Made by a program: the position numbers and the translations under genes. A stretch of DNA of 10,515 nucleotides from Hyphomicrobium sp. Lineage in GTDB: Bacteria; Pseudomonadota; Alphaproteobacteria; Rhizobiales; Hyphomicrobiaceae. Below, piece after piece: positions 5,538-10,515 of this stretch. The notes under the pieces are model-generated. The model made no database searches and was not told the origin of the DNA. It saw only the letters and a list, made by a program, of their open reading frames with translations. The stretch covers positions 1 through 10,515 of the forward strand of contig JAICLG010000097.1 in assembly GCA_025927515.1 (NCBI GenBank). Reading direction: 5' to 3'. Every line of letters starts with the position of its first letter. Positions within the stretch are counted from its first letter, which is position 1.

Positions 5538-7460
5538 TTGAACCAAAATATTCGCTATCGGCCAGATATTGACGGTCTCAGAGCTATCGCCGTGCTGGCG
5601 GTGGTCTTTTTTCATTGTGACCTACTGATCGCGCCCGGAGGTTACGTTGGCGTCGATATATTTTTCGTAATCTCCGGCTACGTTATCGCGCTTACTTTGA
5701 TGCGCGATTTAGAGGCTGGTCAATTTTCCATTCGCCGCTTTTACGAAAAGCGTGTCAGGCGAATTTTGCCGGCTTTGCTTTCCACCCTGACCATTTGCTG
5801 GATCGCGGCTTGGATCTTGCTGCTCCCGAATGACTTCTTTGATTTTTCCCGGAGCATGCTGAGCTCCGCGCTTTCAGTGTCCAATTTTTATTTCTGGAGA
5901 ACGTCGGGCTACTTCGAAACGAGCGCGTTGCTTAGGCCATTGCTTCACACATGGTCGTTATCGGTCGAGGAACAATTTTATCTGATCGTGCCAGCGTCGC
6001 TTTGGATTTGTTACCGGTACTTCAATGCGCGCTTTGTTCTTCTCTTTGGTTCCGCTGCGTTGCTTTCTCTCGGATTGAGCATCTACGCCACCGATACGGC
6101 GCCGACCGCCAACTTTTTTCTACTACCAACGCGCGCATGGGAATTATTGACAGGCGTCATTTTGGCCGTGTGTCAATTTCCGGCCGCGAGACCGGCAATT
6201 CGTCAAGTGCTCGCGTTGGTCGGAGCCGTCCTGATTACGGGGTCGATCATCGGCTATACAAAATACACTCCATTCCCAGGCTTAAGTGCTCTCGCGCCGT
6301 GCCTAGGAACCGCATTCATCATCTTTGCCGGCACTCGGGGCACGTCTATAGTGAACCGCGCGCTATCGTGGTCTCCGCTGGTATTCATCGGCTTGGTGTC
6401 GTATTCATTTTATCTTATTCATTGGCCGCTGCTGGTTTTCCTGCGCTATACGACCCTGAGAGCCATTACCACGCCGGAAGCCATCCTCGTTGTCGCGAGT
6501 AGTTTTGTCCTCGCGACCTTGAGCTGGAAGTTTATCGAACAGCCGTTTCGTCGGCCGCAGGGCTACATCAGGCGTCACGCACTGGGCACCTGGGCTGCCA
6601 CAACGACCCTGATGATGTCGATCGCAGCTGCCGGCATTGTCACACACGGCGCGCCGCAACGCTTTCCCGACATCGTACATAAAGCAGCAGCTAACGACGA
6701 AAATTTATGGAAGAACGGTACGTGCTTCTTAATTGACAATCTCGATCCCCACCAATGGGATCAGAAAAATTGCGTGCGAACTTCCGGAGGACCGGAAAAA
6801 ATTCTTCTTTGGGGCGATTCATTTGCGGCGCACTATACGCCCGGACTGATGGCATTGAGCGCGACGATTCCCGCAAGCATTATTCAATATACGGCTGCCG
6901 GATGCCCGCCTGTCTTGTCTTACTACTCATACGCAAGACCCAAATGCACAAAATTCAATGAGAACGCTCTGAGTATCATCCGCAAGAATGGGATCAAGAA
7001 AGTAATTCTCGCATCGCGATGGTCCGATCTCCAAAGTCGCGGACTTGACAGCATTCAGAGTACCATCGAAGCGCTGCGTAGTATGGGCGTCGAAGTCTGG
7101 GTCATTGGTCAATCACCCGAATTTGCAGCCAATGTGCAAATTATCGATTATAAAAACCGCCACTCAAACGCGCCCAGCGAATCGTGGCCGCTAGCTTTCG
7201 ATCCGGAGATTAACTCGCGATTGAGGCAAGCCGCCCACGGCAGCCATTTCATCGACCCACTTGCGTATCTGTGCGACGGGCTGCAATGCCCTTATCGCAA
7301 TGGCGACACGTTGTATTACGCGGATTACGGGCATTTTTCGAAAGAAGGCAGTATCCGCGCAGTGAAGGCGTATTTCCCTGTCGCCGCTGCGCAGCTATCA
7401 GCATCGAATGAGGACCGAAAAAACGGGTCCAAATCGGCAGGTGCACTCAGCAAATACTGA
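5538..7460 (+). CDS. OafA/YrhL-type membrane acyltransferase with C-terminal SGNH domain
   Basis: A 640-residue inner-membrane protein that probably transfers acetyl or another acyl group to surface polysaccharide. Residues about 7-360 form the Acyltransferase_3 domain with roughly ten membrane helices: YRPDIDGLRAIAVLAVV, the Arg15-x10-His26 motif, GGYVGVDIFFVISGYVI, RRFYEKRVRRILPAL and WSLSVEEQFY. The C-terminal part is an SGNH hydrolase-like domain with block I WGDSFAAHY (Ser428) and the Asp596-x-x-His599 pair in DYGHFS. By analogy with characterised fused enzymes, the membrane domain passes the acyl group across the membrane and the SGNH domain attaches it outside. The start is TTG, the only usable initiator after an in-frame TGA; GGGGGAG lies just two bases before it, which is tight. 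Base use is more AT-rich than in the trehalose genes. The substrate is not determined. Confidence 0.92.
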   Translation: MNQNIRYRPDIDGLRAIAVLAVVFFHCDLLIAPGGYVGVDIFFVISGYVIALTLMRDLEAGQFSIRRFYEKRVRRILPALLSTLTICWIAAWILLLPNDFFDFSRSMLSSALSVSNFYFWRTSGYFETSALLRPLLHTWSLSVEEQFYLIVPASLWICYRYFNARFVLLFGSAALLSLGLSIYATDTAPTANFFLLPTRAWELLTGVILAVCQFPAARPAIRQVLALVGAVLITGSIIGYTKYTPFPGLSALAPCLGTAFIIFAGTRGTSIVNRALSWSPLVFIGLVSYSFYLIHWPLLVFLRYTTLRAITTPEAILVVASSFVLATLSWKFIEQPFRRPQGYIRRHALGTWAATTTLMMSIAAAGIVTHGAPQRFPDIVHKAAANDENLWKNGTCFLIDNLDPHQWDQKNCVRTSGGPEKILLWGDSFAAHYTPGLMALSATIPASIIQYTAAGCPPVLSYYSYARPKCTKFNENALSIIRKNGIKKVILASRWSDLQSRGLDSIQSTIEALRSMGVEVWVIGQSPEFAANVQIIDYKNRHSNAPSESWPLAFDPEINSRLRQAAHGSHFIDPLAYLCDGLQCPYRNGDTLYYADYGHFSKEGSIRAVKAYFPVAAAQLSASNEDRKNGSKSAGALSKY

Positions 7461-7483
7461 GATGCCGGGCTTTCTACTGCTTT

Positions 7484-7503
7484 TGGCTACGTTTCGTTAG
7501 CCA
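7484..7503. repeat. Small hairpin after the acyltransferase gene
   Basis: TGGCTA (7484-7489) and TAGCCA (7498-7503) can pair around CGTTTCGT; the loop can partly pair as well. It lies 23 bases after the acyltransferase stop. No T-run follows on the plus strand, so at most it is a weak terminator or an RNA-stabilising hairpin. Confidence 0.35.
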
Positions 7504-7557
7504 TAGGCAATCTCTACCGTCTACCACAACTATTGTGCGGCAGCGTTGGAGCGCGGA

Positions 7558-8358
7558 ATGCCTGCTGGCATGGCCAGCGTGATCAATCACGCTGTTTCCC
7601 GTCATTATCTCTCCTGGCGAACCTCTCCACGGGTTTGGGGCGACGGATTTGCGGACCTTTCACTCAGCACATCGTTGTACCCGCGCGATTGGTCCGACGT
7701 CAGCGACGACGAGCTGGTTCTTTTCTTCTCGCATTTGTCAGGTCAGGACCACCCTGAACTTGGGATAGCCGCACGCCTACGCGCCGCCTATGCCAGACGC
7801 GTTCGCGCTTCCGCAATTTTGAGGGCCGAGAACGGCGCAAACCTCTACGAGCGGACCGCAGCAGATGGCAGGCATTTGGATGACGACCTAGCGATGGCCC
7901 CGCCCTCCCCCGAGGAGCTGGCAATCGCGGAGCTCTTCGCCCTCGATCTTGCTCGCCCGCCTTGGGCCTCCGAAGCCGCGATCATCGGCGCCATCGACCG
8001 CATGCTCTGCGAAGCTAGTTCGGCAGCCGGAAAGACCGCGAACCTTAACGAGGCATTACTCGCCTCGATCCATACCGCCATTAACGCGGCATACGTCTAT
8101 CCGGCCCATGCCTTTGCCCACGAAGTGCTGGCGACCGGAGCATGGTTCGGCACGCTCCTGATGGGACGGCCTGCCTTAATGCCCCTACTAGTTGCACACA
8201 CCTGCATCGACTGCCTCGATGGCATCCGACAGGATCCCATAAGCGAAATATTAAAATTCCACGTGGCGCGCCTGGGCGGACCTTCGTTATTCCTTCGATA
8301 CGCGCACAAGACGATCAAATCTGGCCGCTCAAGCGTTGTTCCAGCCCGCAGGCTATAG
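7558..8358 (+). CDS. Hypothetical protein in polysaccharide gene group
   Basis: I do not recognise this 267-residue protein (from ATG 7558). GGAG at 7548-7551 is six bases before that ATG; a TTG at 7546 and an ATG at 7570 are alternatives. No signal peptide or catalytic signature of a known family is evident. The N-terminal half is polar, with a helix rich in Arg and Ala (IAARLRAAYARRVRASAIL) and an acidic stretch. The second half is mostly helical and moderately hydrophobic. It carries two His-rich spots, YPAHAFAHE and VAHTCIDCLDG, the latter with a Cys pair, which could bind metal. It sits between an acyltransferase and an ExoQ-like polymerase, on the same strand, 97 bases after the former. 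Coding status is supported by the long uninterrupted frame, the ribosome binding site and its fit between neighbours. A role in polysaccharide assembly is only a guess from context. Confidence 0.75.
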   Translation: MPAGMASVINHAVSRHYLSWRTSPRVWGDGFADLSLSTSLYPRDWSDVSDDELVLFFSHLSGQDHPELGIAARLRAAYARRVRASAILRAENGANLYERTAADGRHLDDDLAMAPPSPEELAIAELFALDLARPPWASEAAIIGAIDRMLCEASSAAGKTANLNEALLASIHTAINAAYVYPAHAFAHEVLATGAWFGTLLMGRPALMPLLVAHTCIDCLDGIRQDPISEILKFHVARLGGPSLFLRYAHKTIKSGRSSVVPARRL

Positions 8359-8575
8359 GCTTCTTGCGCCGAAATCGCTCGGCCGCTGCCCAACCCGCTT
8401 GGCTATTCACGAAGTTTCCAATTAACTTTCTGGAGCAATAATAGCGATCTCATTTCTTCGCTTCGGTTGATATGCTGCCCTCACGATGCGCTCGCTGGTC
8501 ATGACGAGATCGCCAGGCAAGAACCTACGACAATTTATCTTTCGCAAGTGCCGGTGAAAGTTCGCGGAACTGAAG
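8359..8575 (+). other. Intergenic spacer before the polymerase gene
   Basis: These 217 bases separate the hypothetical gene from the polymerase. They contain a weak sigma70-like pair (8415-8442) and an eight-base inverted repeat, GCGATCTC at 8444-8451 and GAGATCGC at 8506-8513, separated by 54 bases. A short frame from TTG 8467 overlaps the polymerase gene out of phase and has no clear ribosome binding site, so it is not called. Confidence 0.55.
8415..8442 (+). promoter_or_regulatory. Weak sigma70-like promoter candidate for the polymerase gene
   Basis: TTTCCA (8415-8420) and AATAAT (8437-8442) are spaced by 16 bases, matching four and five of six consensus positions. It would leave a leader of about 125 bases. 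Matches this loose occur by chance in AT-rich spacers. Confidence 0.22.
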
Positions 8576-9823
8576 ATGATCTCGAAGATTATTTGGCCCT
8601 GCCTGCTTCTCGGCATGACGTTATCGAAGCCGCTCGCATCCGGCGCCGAGCCGAATAAGTTCTTCTGGCTCTTAGCTTACCTTTCGGTAGCCGCCGTCTG
8701 CATCAAGAAGCCGAATGCGCTGCTCGAAGCGATGCGGCAAAACTATGTGGTTCTACTGATACCCGCGTTGGCATTTCTTTCCGCCATTTGGTCACCGAGT
8801 CCTGGCGATGATCTTTACAACAGCTTCCAATTTCTTGTGACGAACCTTATCGGCTTTGTCATCGTCATGCAGAATGGGAAGCGCGAGACCCTGCATATCC
8901 TGTTTCGCGCGTTCGGGCTCGCAGTTGTCTTTTCCCTGGTGGCCTTGGTGGTCAATCCAAGGGGAGCGATCGGCAGCTGGGCCGGCGAGCTTAACGGAAT
9001 TTATCAAACCAAGAATGAGCTAGGCGACATGAGCGCCTTGCTTATGTTGAGCACCGTTGCTCTCTTCCTTGGAGAGAAACGTAGCATTTATCTCGCCATA
9101 CCATTCGTGCTCGGTCTTGGCACGCTAGCGTTGACGAGGTCGGGTACGGCGACGATTGCCACTGTCCTCGTTTTGAGTTTGACGCCGAGCATTGCCATTT
9201 ACAAATGGCGCGCGGCCTCGTTGCCCTCTGCAATCGGACTCCAGTTGCTCGTGGCCGTTCCCATCATTGCTTTCCTCGTTTTCGGGCATGTTGACGTCTT
9301 CGATGCGTTATTGGGATCCGTCGGAAAAGATTCGACTTTGACAGGGCGCACGGTGCTTTGGGGCTTTGCCATCGACGGATTTAAACAGAGTCCGTGGATT
9401 GGTTATGGTTTCAAAGGGTGGTGGGACCCGTCCAATCCCAACGTATTCTTCCTACGCTACGTCGTTGGGCAGGACCTTTGGTATTTCCATAACGTCTTCC
9501 TCGAAATGAGCGTTTCGTTCGGGATAGTGGGCGTATTCTTGATGCTGCTCACCCTTGCCACGGGCTTTCGGCGAGCGATCGGAAATTTCTTCCGATCGGC
9601 AAGCGCAATCAATATCTGGAACGTATTTTTCATGATCTATGTGACGATCGACTGCACTGCCGAAAACGCGTTGTTCGTGAATCACAGCCTTCACCAGCTG
9701 ATACTCGCGACGATATTTGCGTCGACCGCGCGTAGCTTCCACGAACGTGCCCACAGGTACACCTTCGAGGATCTACCTACGATATCTACCGGGAGAGACA
9801 CGCTTGCCGCTGGTCGAGCCTGA
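8576..9823 (+). CDS. ExoQ/O-antigen-ligase-like polysaccharide polymerase
   Basis: A 415-residue inner-membrane protein of the Wzy_C (O-antigen ligase/polymerase) type, most like ExoQ-class exopolysaccharide polymerases, which join lipid-linked repeat units in the periplasm. About eleven to twelve hydrophobic segments are visible. A long loop follows the ninth, with the family signature KDSTLTGRTVLW (Thr254, Arg258) and then SPWIGYGFKGWW. Further on, WYFHNVFLEMSVSFGIVG supplies the His-Asn-x-x-Leu-Glu pattern common to these enzymes. ATG 8576 is chosen because the first hydrophobic segment starts there, GGAA (8566-8569) lies six bases upstream and a TGA bounds the frame at 8555. The last 20 bases overlap the oxidoreductase gene. 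The C-terminal tail is hydrophilic. Polymerase versus ligase cannot be settled from sequence alone. Confidence 0.88.
   Translation: MISKIIWPCLLLGMTLSKPLASGAEPNKFFWLLAYLSVAAVCIKKPNALLEAMRQNYVVLLIPALAFLSAIWSPSPGDDLYNSFQFLVTNLIGFVIVMQNGKRETLHILFRAFGLAVVFSLVALVVNPRGAIGSWAGELNGIYQTKNELGDMSALLMLSTVALFLGEKRSIYLAIPFVLGLGTLALTRSGTATIATVLVLSLTPSIAIYKWRAASLPSAIGLQLLVAVPIIAFLVFGHVDVFDALLGSVGKDSTLTGRTVLWGFAIDGFKQSPWIGYGFKGWWDPSNPNVFFLRYVVGQDLWYFHNVFLEMSVSFGIVGVFLMLLTLATGFRRAIGNFFRSASAINIWNVFFMIYVTIDCTAENALFVNHSLHQLILATIFASTARSFHERAHRYTFEDLPTISTGRDTLAAGRA
9791..9795 (+). promoter_or_regulatory. Ribosome binding site for the oxidoreductase TTG start
   Basis: GGGAG lies inside the end of the polymerase gene and is eight bases before TTG at 9804. 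No ATG or GTG is available in frame before the dinucleotide-binding motif, so this site decides the start. Confidence 0.65.
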
Positions 9824-10515
9824 TGCCGTTGCTGGCCAATACGATGTCTGTGTCATTGGCACCGGTCCCGCAGGGCTGGCCTGCGGGCTGAGCTGCCACG
9901 ATCGTGGCAGCAGAGTGCTGATGATCGAGGCCGGTGGAGAAGCGCCAATTCCAGGCAATCCGGATATATTAGCGGCTCAGATCGACGACGCCGCTTACCA
10001 TGATCCGACCGACATCGTTTCCGCTTCGACGCTTGGCGGAACTTCGCATTGGTGGGGCGGCAGGGCCGTAGCCTTTGATCCAATCGACTTTCGCGACTGG
10101 CCCATTACGCGCTCAGAGATGCTGCCCTGGTATCAGGAGGCGGCCGACTTCCTAGGCGCCAAGGCACTGCAGTCGAGTTCGGCGCCTCCGTTATTTTCCG
10201 GCTTGCGGTTTTTCGATGCCGAAGGCGAGGAAACGTGGTGCCCACAAGTCAACATGGCAAAGCGCTGGCGGCAACGGCTGGTTCATTCGGACGGTCCCGC
10301 CATTCTCCTCAGAACCCGGGCCGTCGGCTTGCTGCGCGAAAGCGGGCGCATTTCCGGCGTTCAAGTTCGCACAGGCGGCGAGGAACGTATCGTTCGCGCA
10401 CGTCATATTGTGCTCGCGTGCGGCGGCCTCGGCGGACTGAAGCTTCTTCTGTTAGCGCAACGTGACGATCCGAACCTCTTCGGCGGACCTGACGGCCCAC
10501 TCGGACGCAGCTACA
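9804..10515 (+). CDS. GMC-type FAD-dependent oxidoreductase (N-terminal part)
   Basis: Partial gene cut by the right edge; 237 codons are visible. The N-terminus is a Rossmann FAD-binding unit: YDVCVIGTGPAGLA (Gly19, Gly21, Gly24 of GxGxxG) and the ribose-binding Glu42 in MIEAGG. STLGGTSHWWGGRA (75-88) with the following FDPIDF is the flavin-contacting segment seen in GMC/choline-dehydrogenase-like enzymes. Later, ARHIVLACGGLGGLKLLL is the second part of the FAD domain. Such proteins oxidise an alcohol or sugar group; the substrate cap and the catalytic His/Asn pair lie beyond the window. The TTG start with GGGAG eight bases upstream gives a 20-base overlap with the polymerase gene, so the two are probably co-transcribed. 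A role in modifying the polysaccharide or its precursor is inference from position. Confidence 0.88.
   Translation, partial: MPLVEPDAVAGQYDVCVIGTGPAGLACGLSCHDRGSRVLMIEAGGEAPIPGNPDILAAQIDDAAYHDPTDIVSASTLGGTSHWWGGRAVAFDPIDFRDWPITRSEMLPWYQEAADFLGAKALQSSSAPPLFSGLRFFDAEGEETWCPQVNMAKRWRQRLVHSDGPAILLRTRAVGLLRESGRISGVQVRTGGEERIVRARHIVLACGGLGGLKLLLLAQRDDPNLFGGPDGPLGRSY

Noticed and set aside
8467..8658. 63-codon frame before and into the polymerase gene
   Set aside because: It overlaps the polymerase gene out of frame by 83 bases, starts with TTG and lacks a clear ribosome binding site.

Overview
The window looks like a chromosomal segment of an alphaproteobacterium, probably of the Rhizobiales/Hyphomicrobiales type. 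The pointers are an HWE-class histidine kinase, a perfect GGAAC-N16-CGTT promoter of the EcfG general stress sigma factor, moderately high GC, and an ExoQ-like polysaccharide polymerase. The genus cannot be read from the sequence.

Left part (1-806, minus strand): the N-terminal two thirds or so of a membrane-bound HWE histidine kinase (DUF4118-like membrane domain, then the phosphoacceptor His box and N box). It runs off the left edge. A 337-base divergent control region (807-1143) follows, with the EcfG-type promoter and a 15-base palindrome.

Middle (1144-5329, plus strand): a tightly packed four-gene operon, otsA - ROK/polyphosphate-glucokinase-like kinase - PfkB-family kinase - otsB. The first three genes overlap by 1 and 4 bases and otsB follows after 15 bases. 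OtsA would join a nucleotide-activated glucose to glucose-6-phosphate and OtsB would dephosphorylate the product to trehalose. The ROK kinase could supply glucose-6-phosphate. The role of the PfkB kinase is unknown. The promoter ties the whole cassette to the general stress response.

Right part (5538-10515, plus strand): a surface-polysaccharide group. It contains an OafA/YrhL-type membrane acyltransferase with a C-terminal SGNH domain, an unrecognised 267-residue protein, an ExoQ/O-antigen-ligase-like polymerase, and the start of a GMC-type flavin oxidoreductase cut by the right edge. The polymerase and oxidoreductase overlap by 20 bases and are probably co-transcribed.

Non-ATG starts are common: GTG for the kinase and TTG for otsA, the acyltransferase and the oxidoreductase. 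No RNA genes, insertion sequences, CRISPR arrays or attachment sites were seen. The most interesting points are the two kinases inside a stress-controlled trehalose operon, with altered motif residues in OtsA and the ROK kinase, and the orphan gene between the acyltransferase and the polymerase.
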